A DNA stretch of 64,000 nucleotides, from contig OY970389.1 in assembly GCA_963720235.1 (NCBI GenBank), positions 5,456,001 through 5,520,000 on the forward strand, given 5' to 3'. Positions 56,280 to 64,000 of this stretch are shown one piece after another (the stretch's first letter is position 1; every line of letters starts with the position of its first letter). Both the position numbers and the translations under genes were made by a program. This DNA comes from JACMLC01 sp963720235 (GTDB lineage: Bacteria; Acidobacteriota; Blastocatellia; Pyrinomonadales; Pyrinomonadaceae). The notes beneath the pieces are model-generated. The model worked only from the letters and a program-made list of their open reading frames with translations. It was not told the DNA's origin and did no database searches.

Positions 56280-56309
56280 ACTGTCTTTCCGGTTACTTCT
56301 TAGCTCTCC

Positions 56310-57683
56310 TCAAATCGCATCGGAGAGGCTGGTGAATTCAAACTCGCGCACTTTGATGGCGGGCGCGAGCACTGGGAAGCCGTCGCCGACGCGCTCCGAG
56401 CCTGTGATGCGTTGGAGCGGCGACATGGCCTCGACGTTATTGAGCATCTTGACGGGCGTCTCGTTAAAGCGGAAATTCTTAATCGCGGATTTGATGCGCC
56501 CCTTTTCGATGAGAAACGTGCCATCGCGCGTCAGGCCGGTGTAGAGCACGCTCTGCGGGTCAACGAGTCGTATGTACCAGAGGCGCGTGACGAGTATGCC
56601 GCGCTCTGTAGAGGCAATCATATCGTCAATGGAAGATTTGCCGCCTTCCATGATGATGAGATTGGTCGGAAACGGCGTCGGCTCTTTGCCCTGTTTCTTG
56701 GCCCAGAAGCGCGAGTAGTTCAAGTTTGTGACGACGCCGTTTTTGATAAAGTCCATACGACGCGAAGGCAATCCTGCTCCGTCGAAAGGATCGCCCGGCG
56801 CGCCCGGATAATTCGGGTCTGTATAGACATTGATTTCTTCGCCAAACAGCTTTTCGCCCAACATGTTTCCGCCCTTCGAGCCGGGAACTTTCGGGTCAGC
56901 CCTTTTGGAGAGAAACGAGCGGCCCTCGTCCGCCTGCCGCGCGCCGAAGAAGAACATCATGTTGGAGACTAAATCGCCGACAGCATTCGGTTCAAGAATG
57001 ACTGTGTATTTTCCCGGCTCGATAGCGACAGGGTTCTGCGATTTCTCAGCCTTCTCAATCGCACGCGCGCCGACTGCGCCGGCATCTATGTCGCGCAGGC
57101 GATGCGACATAGCAGAGGCCCAACCGGAGCCCTGTCCGTCAGCAGTCCGCACAGTCGTTGTGTAAGAAGCCTGCGAGCCAATGCTGTAGCCGAAGTTGCC
57201 GCGCGTGTTGGCCTGCGCGGTAAAGCCGCCCTGATTATCAAAGATGCCTGCCGCGATAAGCCCTTTGGCCTTCGCAGGCTCTATCGTTTTAGAGATGCCG
57301 TCGGCGCGCATCTTCGCATCCGCATTATAGGTCGCTTCATCAAAGCCGTCTTTGATCTCCTGGTAAGTTTGCTTTTCGAGAAAAGGCATCTGCTCAGGGT
57401 CTTCGGGTCTGAGCTTCGCAATCTCTTCCGCCGCGCGCACGACTCTTTCCAGCCCTGCGTCGTCGAGCGTGTTGGTCGTCGCCACGCCGCCGCGCTGGCC
57501 GAAATGCGCGTTGACCGCGAGCGTTAAGTTGTCCGTGTCGCCGTTCGTGTTGGCGGAGTTGACGCCGAAGCGCGTGTTCGCCGTGCGCCCGCCGTTCAAG
57601 GTCGCAGCCAACTCGTCTGCCTTTGAGAAGGAGAGAACTTTTTTAAGGAGGGCTTCGGCCTCGCTGCGTGAAAGCATTGTCAT
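56310..57683 (-). CDS. tldE: TldE/PmbA-family metalloprotease subunit
   Basis: 457 aa. This is the non-catalytic partner (TldE/PmbA) of a TldD/TldE protease complex, which cleaves unfolded or modified peptides. N-terminal helices (RSEAEALLKKVLSFSKADEL) precede the conserved C-terminal sandwich (GLPSRRMDFIKNGVVTNLNY, SSIDDMIASTERGILVTRLW). No HExxxH is present, as expected for this subunit. GGAGG lies 8 nt before the ATG. The ATGA overlap with tldD shows tight coupling. The assignment rests on pairing with tldD and the missing motif. Confidence 0.9.
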   Translation of the reverse strand: MTMLSRSEAEALLKKVLSFSKADELAATLNGGRTANTRFGVNSANTNGDTDNLTLAVNAHFGQRGGVATTNTLDDAGLERVVRAAEEIAKLRPEDPEQMPFLEKQTYQEIKDGFDEATYNADAKMRADGISKTIEPAKAKGLIAAGIFDNQGGFTAQANTRGNFGYSIGSQASYTTTVRTADGQGSGWASAMSHRLRDIDAGAVGARAIEKAEKSQNPVAIEPGKYTVILEPNAVGDLVSNMMFFFGARQADEGRSFLSKRADPKVPGSKGGNMLGEKLFGEEINVYTDPNYPGAPGDPFDGAGLPSRRMDFIKNGVVTNLNYSRFWAKKQGKEPTPFPTNLIIMEGGKSSIDDMIASTERGILVTRLWYIRLVDPQSVLYTGLTRDGTFLIEKGRIKSAIKNFRFNETPVKMLNNVEAMSPLQRITGSERVGDGFPVLAPAIKVREFEFTSLSDAI

Positions 57684-59152
57684 TTGATCTTCCTCCCCGT
57701 ATTGATGACATTAATCTGGCGAAAGCGCGCGGGCGGGCAGCCGTGCGAGACTGCGTTAATCTGTCCCGGCTCGCCCTTGCCGTCAAAGTATGAACCGCCA
57801 AGCCCGTAATGCTCTTTCGAGCCTACGCCGTCGCAGGCGTTCCAGAAATCCGGCGTACGCGATTGATAAGCCACATCGCGCAAGAGTCCGACCTTCTTGC
57901 CGTTTTTAATTTCCCAAAAAACCTGCCCGCCAAACTGAAAGTTATAACGCTGCTGGTCAATCGAGAAAGAGCCGTCGCCTTCGATATAGATTCCATCCTT
58001 CACATCCGCAATCAAATCATCCGCGCTGATATTTTTATTTCCGGGCGCGGGCTGCAAACTCACGTTCGGCATTCTCTGGAAAGCGACGCTGCCCCAGCTA
58101 TCCGCGTAAGCCGCGCCGTGCGAACGCTTGAGGCCGATGACGGCTGCGTTGTCGCGCACGGTCTGATAGCTGACAAGCACGCCATCCTTGATGATGTCCC
58201 ACTCGGTTGTCTTCACGCCGTCATCATCCCAACCGGCTGTCGCAAGGCCGTTCATCTGCGTCTTGTCGCCTTTGACGTGGACAATCTTTGAGCCGTACTG
58301 AAAATTGCCGAGCTTGTCGCGCGTGGCGAAAGAAGTCCCTGCAAAATTGGCTTCGTAACCAAGCACGCGGTCAAGCTCCGTCGGATGTCCGATAGATTCA
58401 TGAATCGTGAGCCATAAGTGAGTCGGATGAAGCACAAGGTCTTTGCGTCCCGGCTCGACGGATTTGGCTGTGTGTTTCTTGACGGCCTCTTCGGCTGCGC
58501 GCGGTGCTTCGTTAATCAAATCGTACTCGGCCACAACTTCGTAGCCTTTGCCGATGGGCGAGCCAAGATTGCTGCGCTGCTCGAAAGTGCCTGTGATTGG
58601 ATTGACAGAAGTGATGTTGAAATTGGGCCACGAGCGAATCAAGGTCTGCGTGATATAAGAGCCTTCGGTCGAGGCGAAATACTTTTCTTCCTTCGTAAAG
58701 AACATGCCGCTATTGACGAACATCGGGCCGGGGCCTTTTATCTTCATCGCTTCGGCGTTGACCTTTAAGAGATAGTCCGCTTTTTCAGAGAGCGAGACTG
58801 TGAAAGGGTCTTGCTTGACGGGCGTGGAATATTTCGCGTCAGGGTATTTCTCGACCGGCACAAGCTCTACGCGGCGGCTTTGAATCACCTTGTTGGCTTT
58901 GGCGATAGAGACTGCGCGCTCAGTGACTTTTTCAATCTCAGCCTTCTCCAGCTTGCTCGAAGCAGAGAATCCCCACGCGCCTTCAACGAGCACGCGCACG
59001 CCGAAGCCGAACGTCTCTGTGTTCGTCACGTTCTGCACAATCTTCTCGCGCGTGTTGACAAACTGGTTCATCGTGCGGCTGATGCGTATGTCTGCATAGG
59101 ATGCGCCGCGCTGCCGTGCGACATTCAGAGCGACATCTGCCATGTCTTTCAT
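57680..59152 (-). CDS. tldD: TldD-family zinc metalloprotease subunit
   Basis: 490 aa. Active-site subunit of the TldD/TldE complex: the metal-binding HExxxH motif is seen as HESIGH in LWLTIHESIGHPTELDR (~residues 245-261), followed by the AGTSFA segment. The N-terminal region (MKDMADVALNVARQRGASYA, DIRISRTMNQ) is typical. gggag lies 9 nt before the ATG. tldD and tldE overlap by 4 nt. In E. coli this pair processes microcin B17 and degrades CcdA. No modification enzymes or microcin-type precursor with heterocycle motifs are near. Confidence 0.94.
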   Translation of the reverse strand: MKDMADVALNVARQRGASYADIRISRTMNQFVNTREKIVQNVTNTETFGFGVRVLVEGAWGFSASSKLEKAEIEKVTERAVSIAKANKVIQSRRVELVPVEKYPDAKYSTPVKQDPFTVSLSEKADYLLKVNAEAMKIKGPGPMFVNSGMFFTKEEKYFASTEGSYITQTLIRSWPNFNITSVNPITGTFEQRSNLGSPIGKGYEVVAEYDLINEAPRAAEEAVKKHTAKSVEPGRKDLVLHPTHLWLTIHESIGHPTELDRVLGYEANFAGTSFATRDKLGNFQYGSKIVHVKGDKTQMNGLATAGWDDDGVKTTEWDIIKDGVLVSYQTVRDNAAVIGLKRSHGAAYADSWGSVAFQRMPNVSLQPAPGNKNISADDLIADVKDGIYIEGDGSFSIDQQRYNFQFGGQVFWEIKNGKKVGLLRDVAYQSRTPDFWNACDGVGSKEHYGLGGSYFDGKGEPGQINAVSHGCPPARFRQINVINTGRKIK

Positions 59153-59209
59153 AGATTATTCTCCCAAACTTTTAGAGCGATACATTTCGAATAGAGCGGG
59201 ACGGTCTTG

Positions 59210-59240
59210 ATTATACGCGAAAGAGGGTAGTTAGTTGCAA
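59210..59240 (-). promoter_or_regulatory. Possible sigma70-like promoter for tldD
   Basis: A perfect TATAAT (minus strand, 59215-59210) is preceded by TTGCAA (59240-59235) with a long 19-nt spacer. It is about 60 nt upstream of the tldD ATG. The spacing lowers confidence. Confidence 0.45.
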
Positions 59241-59405
59241 AGCCTCTGGGACGAGTCGGAATGTAAAACTTTAGCGAAGAGGGCTAGGCGCGCGCGCGCG
59301 ATATAGTTATTATTCATCACACAGCAAAGCCGCAAATTCTCTCCGGCGGCAAAAGTGAAAAGAAAATGTTTTTACGAATCTGCCGCGCATAAGGAGCCGA
59401 AAGAC

Positions 59406-60974
59406 GTGGAGACTACTAAACCAAAGACAGAGGCGGAACTTCGAGCCAAAGATTCCTTCCTGAATCGCTTTCTCTCTATCATCGAAAAGGCCGGAAATAT
59501 TCTGCCGCATCCGGCGACGCTCTTTGTCATTCTGGCCCTCTTTGTCGTTATCCTCTCGGCCATCACGGCGGGCATGGGCGTGTCTGTCATACATCCGGGA
59601 ACAAAAGAGGTCGTGAAGGCAGAGAGCTTGCTGACAGTCGCTGGCTTGCACAGGATACTGACTTCGCTGGTCACAAACTTTACCGGCTTTGCTCCATTGG
59701 GAACTGTGCTGGTGGCTATGCTCGGCATCGCTGTGGCAGAAGGCAGCGGGCTTATCTCCGCAGTCTTGCGAGCCGTAGTGCTTTCCGCTCCGCGCAAGCT
59801 GCTGACCTTCGTAGTTGTCTTCGCGGGCGTGATGTCGCACATGGCATCGGACGTTGGCTATGTGCTGGTCATTCCTCTGGGCGCGATGATTTTTCTGGCG
59901 GTGGGGCGTCATCCGTTGGCCGGACTCGCGGCGGCCTTCGCAGGCGTCTCCGGCGGATTCAGCGCAAATCTTCTTCTCGGCCCGACAGACCCTTTGCTCG
60001 CAGGCTTGACGCAGGAGGCCGCGCGCATACTCGATAAAGCTTATGTCGTGACGCCCGCGGCGAACTATTATTTTATGGCGACTTCGGCGGTGATGATTGC
60101 GCTGGCCGGAACATACATCACAGAGAAACTTGTTATCCCGCGCTTTGGCGAATACACGGGAGACGAGAAGCCTGAGGAGTTGAAGCAGTTGAGCGCGGCG
60201 GAAAAACGCGGGCTGTGGTGCGCGCTCGTGACTGCGCTCGTGCTTATCGGAATCATCCTGTGGGGGCTTGTGCCTGCGAGCGGTTTTCTGCGCGATCCGA
60301 AAACGGGCGGAGTCTTGCAGTCGCCGTTTCTATCAGGCATCGTGGCAATCATCTTCTTCGGCGGCGTGCTCATCGGCCTCGCTTATGGCATCGGCGCGCG
60401 GACTATTAGAAACGATAGCGATGTGATGAAGGCTATGGAAAAAGCTATGGCGACGATGTCGCTCTATCTTGTCCTCGCATTCTTCGCGGCGCAGTTCGTG
60501 GCCTTCTTCAACTGGACGCATCTGGGCGTCATCACAGCCGTCAAAGGAGCGGAACTCTTGCGCGCCTCAGGCATCGGTGGCATCCCGCTTATCATCAGCT
60601 TTATTATCATCACAGTCTTGCTCGATTTAGTCTTAGGGAGCGCGTCTGCGAAGTGGGCTGTGATGGCTCCGGTCTTTGTGCCGATGTTTATGCTTTTGGG
60701 TTACTCGCCAGAGCTAACGCAAGCGGGTTATCGCATCGGAGATTCTGTCGCCAATATCATCACGCCTTTGATGTCATACTTTCCGCTCGTCGTCGCCTTC
60801 GCGCAGAGATACGATAAGAAGGCTGGCATAGGGACTGTGATGGCGACGATGCTGCCGTATTCCGTGACCTTCTTTATTCTCTGGACGCTGCTCTTGATTG
60901 TCTGGTATCTATTGGGCTTGCCGCTTGGGCCGGGCGCGGGCATCTATTATCAAGCCGCGCCGCCTGCTCCATGA
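59406..60974 (+). CDS. AbgT-family transporter
   Basis: 522 aa from a GTG at 59406 with AAGGAG 9 nt upstream. A GTG at 59355 adds 17 residues. Members import p-aminobenzoyl-glutamate or export sulfonamide-like folate antimetabolites. Hydrophobic segments run throughout (about 9-11 helices). Family signatures are GNILPHPATLFVILALFVVI, LVTNFTGFAPLGTVLVAMLG, GVMSHMASDVGYVLVIPLGA and GGFSANLLLGPTDPLLAGLT, with SAKWAVMAPVFVPMFMLLGY and GDSVANIITPLMSYFPLVV near the end. Neighbours do not clarify the substrate. Confidence 0.94.
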   Translation: METTKPKTEAELRAKDSFLNRFLSIIEKAGNILPHPATLFVILALFVVILSAITAGMGVSVIHPGTKEVVKAESLLTVAGLHRILTSLVTNFTGFAPLGTVLVAMLGIAVAEGSGLISAVLRAVVLSAPRKLLTFVVVFAGVMSHMASDVGYVLVIPLGAMIFLAVGRHPLAGLAAAFAGVSGGFSANLLLGPTDPLLAGLTQEAARILDKAYVVTPAANYYFMATSAVMIALAGTYITEKLVIPRFGEYTGDEKPEELKQLSAAEKRGLWCALVTALVLIGIILWGLVPASGFLRDPKTGGVLQSPFLSGIVAIIFFGGVLIGLAYGIGARTIRNDSDVMKAMEKAMATMSLYLVLAFFAAQFVAFFNWTHLGVITAVKGAELLRASGIGGIPLIISFIIITVLLDLVLGSASAKWAVMAPVFVPMFMLLGYSPELTQAGYRIGDSVANIITPLMSYFPLVVAFAQRYDKKAGIGTVMATMLPYSVTFFILWTLLLIVWYLLGLPLGPGAGIYYQAAPPAP

Positions 60975-61007
60975 TGGAAAGTTTTTAAAGCAGCAGAAAA
61001 TCATTTT

Positions 61008-61451
61008 ATGAAAAAGGCTGAAGAGGAAAGCGAGCAGACACGATTGGGCCAGGCATCAGAGCGCGGCGTTTTTGCAGAAGCGCACGCCATGTATGAGCGC
61101 ATGAGCAGCGATGCCAGAAAGCGTATTGAGCTTGAGCAGGAAGAGGCAAAGAGGCGCGGGCCGCGTGGGCCAATCGCGCGCCTGTTGCTTGTGCTGACCC
61201 TCGCGGCGGTTCTGTCGGCTGTCGCCACAGGCATCTACGGCGTCTATAACTTTCCAGACGCGCCACTCCGTCAGACCGAAAACGGCTATAGAGGCAAGCA
61301 GGGCCGGCCACGCACCCTAGAAGATTATGAGAAATATCTTCTCTGGAAAAAGGCTCTGTTGATAACTTTTCCGGCTGCCTTCATCTTCGGCTTCGCGTTT
61401 GCGCTGGCGGATACGCGCGATAAGCGCAGGCGGAAAGTTGTGGGAGCTTAA
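61008..61451 (+). CDS. Two-helix membrane protein of unknown function
   Basis: 147 aa. A charged N-terminal helix (to ~residue 57, rich in Glu/Arg) is followed by a hydrophobic segment (IARLLLVLTLAAVLSAVATG, ~56-75), a polar loop (~80-115) and a second hydrophobic segment (ALLITFPAAFIFGFAFALAD, ~116-135). It lies 33 nt after the AbgT-family gene and is probably co-transcribed, ending at a strong terminator. I recognise no family. Confidence 0.78.
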   Translation: MKKAEEESEQTRLGQASERGVFAEAHAMYERMSSDARKRIELEQEEAKRRGPRGPIARLLLVLTLAAVLSAVATGIYGVYNFPDAPLRQTENGYRGKQGRPRTLEDYEKYLLWKKALLITFPAAFIFGFAFALADTRDKRRRKVVGA

Positions 61452-61458
61452 AAAGAAG

Positions 61459-61500
61459 AAAGGCGATTTCTCGGTTGAAGAAATCGCCTTTGTTCCTTTT
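61459..61500. terminator. Bidirectional rho-independent terminator
   Basis: aaaggcgatttct (61459-61471) pairs perfectly with agaaatcgccttt (61479-61491). T-rich tracts lie on both sides (gttcctttt on +, cttcttttt on -), so it can end both the AbgT-unit transcript and cspA. Confidence 0.85.
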
Positions 61501-61567
61501 AACGCCTTCCGATTCAAGACCGGAAGCGGCCAGTGGCTTTGCTTTGTGAGAAAAGCCGGGGAGTGCC

Positions 61568-61774
61568 TTACATCTTGATCACTTTCTCTGCCTGCGGGCC
61601 TTTGGGGCCTTGCGTGACTTCGAATTCAACCTCCTGACCCTCTTCGAGAGTCTTGAAGCCGTCGCCCTGAATGGCGCTGTAGTGAACGAAGATGTCCGAA
61701 GAGCCGGGCTGCTCAATGAAGCCATAACCCTTCGAATTGTTGAACCACTTGACCTTGCCGGTTATTCTAGACAT
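61568..61774 (-). CDS. Cold-shock domain protein (CspA family)
   Basis: 68 aa single-stranded nucleic-acid-binding OB fold. RNP1-like GKVKWFNNSKGYGFIEQP (~6-23) and RNP2-like DIFVHYSAI (~28-36) are intact, followed by EEGQEVEFEV-type and GPQAEKVIKM ends. It acts as an RNA chaperone. The Shine-Dalgarno AGGAGG lies in the 5' hairpin described separately. Several CspA paralogues usually exist per genome, so I give no symbol. Confidence 0.95.
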   Translation of the reverse strand: MSRITGKVKWFNNSKGYGFIEQPGSSDIFVHYSAIQGDGFKTLEEGQEVEFEVTQGPKGPQAEKVIKM

Positions 61775-62064
61775 AACAAACGAATCCTCCTAACGATTCG
61801 GTAAAACAGTGGAACGAAAAGCTTTTTGAAGGCTTTCCGCACCGCTTATGGTTAATGCTTGTGAGCCGGATGGCGCTTGTGATGGGGCACCGCACGGAAA
61901 CTACACAATACAAGAAAAAGCCTGTGCGACATGCAGAGGGCGCAAAACTCGCGCACTCAACATCTCTGACACAGACTCAACGGGGAACAACTGAAGCTCA
62001 TTACTGTAACGCTTGCAAATCTAACCACGTGGGCGGGTTAGAGGAAAATCTCAGCCTCAAACGA
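61775..62064 (-). promoter_or_regulatory. Long 5' leader of the cold-shock gene with Shine-Dalgarno hairpin
   Basis: If transcription starts from the promoter at 62100-62071, the leader is about 290 nt. Directly before the ATG, cgaatc and gattcg (61800-61781 on the minus strand) form a 6-bp stem whose loop holds most of the AGGAGG Shine-Dalgarno. A long leader and a partly sequestered ribosome binding site resemble the thermosensor leaders of cspA-type genes. Function is inferred. Confidence 0.55.
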
Positions 62065-62070
62065 CGGCGC

Positions 62071-62100
62071 ATACTAAGCGATTGCCAGCAATCATGTCAA
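62071..62100 (-). promoter_or_regulatory. Sigma70-like promoter for the cold-shock gene
   Basis: Minus strand: a perfect TTGACA (62100-62095), 18-nt spacer, TAGTAT (62076-62071, 4 of 6 consensus positions). It lies in the gap between the PilZ and cold-shock genes. Confidence 0.55.
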
Positions 62101-62126
62101 GCGAAAAAACTCGCTCAACTGCCGCC

Positions 62127-62564
62127 TTATGCCTTGCAGCCTTTCAAATATGCCAGCAGACGCGCGCGATGCTCTTCGCTCATCTCTGTGATTTGCACGC
62201 CGATGAGGTAGCCAAATCTTGTTTCGTCCTCTTCCACGCGCTCGTAACGCACGGCGACCGCCTGCATACTCACAGTTTGTTGGTCGGGCAAATCAAGCTC
62301 TATCAGCAGGATGCTGCCTTCGCCCGTCAGATAATGCTCGCCTATGCGAATCGCCGGCATAGAGAGGCCGAGCCCCGTCTCGCTTACATCGCGCGTGTAG
62401 CCTTCGAGCAGAGCGGTGCGTCGCGCTGTTGCTCCGTTCGCGCTCCCCTTGCGCTCTTTTAAAGAGACGCGGGCGACGAGGCGGACTTCGTAGCGCGTCG
62501 CGCTGCGGCGATTGCCCACAAAGCGGCGCAGGCGGGCTGCGAGATGTCGCATCACTTCCGGCAT
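62127..62564 (-). CDS. PilZ domain protein
   Basis: 145 aa. The PilZ fold binds cyclic di-GMP. The N-terminal RxxxR motif is in NRRSATRYEV (~residues 18-27) and the D/NxSxxG motif is DVSETGLGL (~59-67), both intact, so binding is likely. A beta-barrel with VSMQAVAVRYERVEEDETRF and IGVQITEMSEEHRARLLAYL completes it. No other domain is attached, so it is a stand-alone effector. No diguanylate cyclase gene is in the window. Confidence 0.9.
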   Translation of the reverse strand: MPEVMRHLAARLRRFVGNRRSATRYEVRLVARVSLKERKGSANGATARRTALLEGYTRDVSETGLGLSMPAIRIGEHYLTGEGSILLIELDLPDQQTVSMQAVAVRYERVEEDETRFGYLIGVQITEMSEEHRARLLAYLKGCKA

Positions 62565-62684
62565 CGCAAGAATATACGCTGGCCTTCCTCAAGCATCTAT
62601 CAATCGCGGAGACATTGGGAGAGTGTAAAAGTAAGGGTGGGGCGAATTTGATTATAACGGTTTTTGCCCGCAGATGAAGAAAAA

Positions 62685-62786
62685 CTTTACCGCAGAGACG
62701 CGGAGACGCTGAGAAAGGAAAAAGGGAAGATGGATGGAATGCTTTTCTTACCTGTTCTTTCTTATCTCTCTGCGTCTCTGCGGTGA
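62685..62786. repeat. Inverted repeat, CGCAGAGACGCGGAGACGC-word family
   Basis: The left arm actttaccgcagagacgcgg plus agacgctgagaaa. The right arm tctctgcgtctctgcggtga. The loop is about 40 nt. It lies between the partial exported-protein gene and the PilZ gene. Confidence 0.82.
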
Positions 62787-62792
62787 ACTGTC

Positions 62793-64000
62793 TTATTGAA
62801 TTGGCGCAATCAAATTCAAAGCCTTGCGCTGTTTCGGTTGGAGCATGACGCGCTGTGCGTCTGCGGCGCGTTCTCTAATCCAGTTTTCGTTGATGGCTAA
62901 CGGCTGGTCTCCTGCGCGCATGAAAATGATGAGATACTCACCGGGCGCGCCGCTGATGCTGTATTCACCGTTGCTTGCCGAAGCTCCGAAGAGATAAGAG
63001 CGGCGCGCGCGCCACTTCGTTTGATCCGCAGGGATGAGCACGAGCCTTGCTCCTGTGACGGGCGTATTGTCCTGCGTGAGGATGCGGCCCGCGAGTGTCG
63101 CTCCATCCTGCGAGACAAGGATACGCACATCTCTGATGACTGCGCCGTCGCCGACGACGAGCGGGTCGCGCATCAAATCCGCGCCGCCTGCCGTCATAGA
63201 CTTCACATAATATTTTTCGCCGGGTTCGTCTCCGACGAAGATGTCAGGATAAAATGCTCCCGCAGGCAATCCGTCCAGAGTGAATCTTCCATCTTCCTGT
63301 AGATACTGCCGCCCGCCTGAATTCTCTGTGCCGTTCGTGTCCTCCAGCGTGACATAAAAGCTTGCCTGCGAATTTCTGCCGCCTTCAAACGTGACGATGC
63401 CTGAGATGCTCGCGCCCTCTGTCATGGAGACTATCAAATCTGCCACATCGTTGCCGTTGATGGTCACGTCCTGTTGCTTGCGCGGAAACTTGCGCTTCGG
63501 TTCAACAGGCTGCGGCGGCGTCGCCGGCTCATCTTCCTCTTCACCTTCTTCCGACTCTCTTGGGTCTTCACCTATTTGCGTCGGCTCAACAGTGAGCGTG
63601 TATGCGCCGTCAGGTATTTCATTGAAGCTGAAGCGGCCCTGTTCGTCCGTCGTCTGGCTGTTACCCAGAGCCATATAGCCTCCGAGGTTAGAGCTGTTCC
63701 TGTCGGTCTTACTTTTGATACTGATGCGCACGGACGGAAGAGGCTTGTTATCACGGCGCGCGACGAGAGTGCCGGAGATTTTGTGCAGGGCGCGCTCGAC
63801 CAGAGAGATGTTGACTTCGTTCTGTTCCTGTCCTGCGTCAACCTGTACCGTCGCCGCCTCGCCCGGATTCGTGGTGCTCGGATAATATGTGACGAGCAGG
63901 GAATTGGCCCCGAACCAATTCATGTTGCCCCAGTATTCTTCGCGCCCGCCGCGCCCGTCCGTGTGGTCAACAGTCTCTACGACGCTGATGGTGTATTCGC
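62793..64000 (-). CDS. Exported protein with carboxypeptidase-regulatory-like domains (5' partial)
   Basis: The frame is open from the stop at 62793 to the window edge, so the N-terminus lies outside. About 400 residues are visible. The C-terminal part has at least three CarboxypepD_reg-like beta-sandwich modules, e.g. ISGTLVARRDNKPLPSVRIS, SQTTDEQGRFSFNEIPDGAY and LAGRILTQDNTPVTGARLVL with ASASNGEYSISGAPGEYLII. A Glu/Pro-rich linker (SEEGEEEDEPATPPQP) lies between modules. Such modules occur in TonB-dependent receptors and secreted matrix proteins. The missing N-terminus prevents a fuller call. Confidence 0.85.
   Translation of the reverse strand, partial: EYTISVVETVDHTDGRGGREEYWGNMNWFGANSLLVTYYPSTTNPGEAATVQVDAGQEQNEVNISLVERALHKISGTLVARRDNKPLPSVRISIKSKTDRNSSNLGGYMALGNSQTTDEQGRFSFNEIPDGAYTLTVEPTQIGEDPRESEEGEEEDEPATPPQPVEPKRKFPRKQQDVTINGNDVADLIVSMTEGASISGIVTFEGGRNSQASFYVTLEDTNGTENSGGRQYLQEDGRFTLDGLPAGAFYPDIFVGDEPGEKYYVKSMTAGGADLMRDPLVVGDGAVIRDVRILVSQDGATLAGRILTQDNTPVTGARLVLIPADQTKWRARRSYLFGASASNGEYSISGAPGEYLIIFMRAGDQPLAINENWIRERAADAQRVMLQPKQRKALNLIAPIQ

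Noticed and set aside
59288..59301. Short CG-alternating tract (gcgcgcgcgcgcga), possible Z-DNA
   Set aside because: Only about 12 bp and unremarkable at this GC content. No functional context.
61855..62211. 118-codon + frame in the gap between the cold-shock and PilZ genes
   Set aside because: No family similarity, poor start context, and the region is better explained as the cold-shock leader and promoter on the opposite strand.

Overview
This 64 kb chromosomal window has moderately high GC content and a core that is typical bacterial housekeeping sequence. I infer an Acidobacteriota bacterium, most likely Blastocatellia/Pyrinomonadaceae-like. The reasons are the mix of zinc-type ribosomal proteins, a Pkn-type kinase fused to a TolB-like propeller, a CadC-like winged-helix/TPR regulator, very large delta-60/FG-GAP/Calx-beta secreted proteins, bactofilin, and heavily repeat-decorated intergenic DNA. 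The taxonomic call is inference only. I recognised no rRNA, tRNA, CRISPR array, prophage or transposase gene.

1-12.8 kb is the distal S10 operon plus the spc and alpha operons, all on +: rpsQ-rplN-rplX-rplE-rpsN-rpsH-rplF-rplR-rpsE-rpmD-rplO-secY-adk-map-(47-aa membrane peptide)-infA-rpmJ-rpsM-rpsK-rpsD-rpoA-rplQ, ending at a strong hairpin near 12.77 kb. 12.9-15 kb holds accB-accC (biotin carboxyl carrier and carboxylase). 15-19.6 kb holds rplU-rpmA-obgE-nadD-rsfS, a PspF-like sigma-54 activator and rlmH, with a good sigma70-like promoter before rplU. 19.7-28.6 kb holds a dksA-like gene, comF, a secreted M16 peptidase, proline iminopeptidase, an HNH protein, tatA, a methyltransferase and rarA.

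28.8-42.6 kb is accessory: a small membrane protein, the kinase-propeller receptor, three small secreted or zinc-ribbon/membrane proteins, bactofilin, a further zinc-ribbon protein, ychF, a serine hydrolase, a SnoaL-like protein, a secreted HExxH protein and a polytopic membrane protein. 42.7-52.3 kb encodes three giant exported proteins that share C-terminal FG-GAP/VCBS-type repeats. 53-64 kb holds a CPPC thioredoxin-fold protein next to a secreted 10-cysteine peptide, the CadC/TPR regulator, a TldE/TldD protease pair, an AbgT transporter, a cold-shock protein with a long structured leader, a PilZ protein and the end of a large exported protein with carboxypeptidase-regulatory-like domains.

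The most unusual feature is the intergenic DNA. About twenty gaps hold long imperfect inverted repeats whose arms are themselves tandem runs of 6-15 nt words. There are roughly ten different word families, and they occur even between the co-transcribed ribosomal protein cistrons. Arms often begin at the upstream stop codon and reach almost to the next start. Separate families are MITE-like elements with ends like ACGTGAGTTCGA (one apparently nested, with a 7-bp target duplication), a 30-bp-arm palindrome family (three copies), and a 21-bp tandem array at 40.2-40.5 kb.
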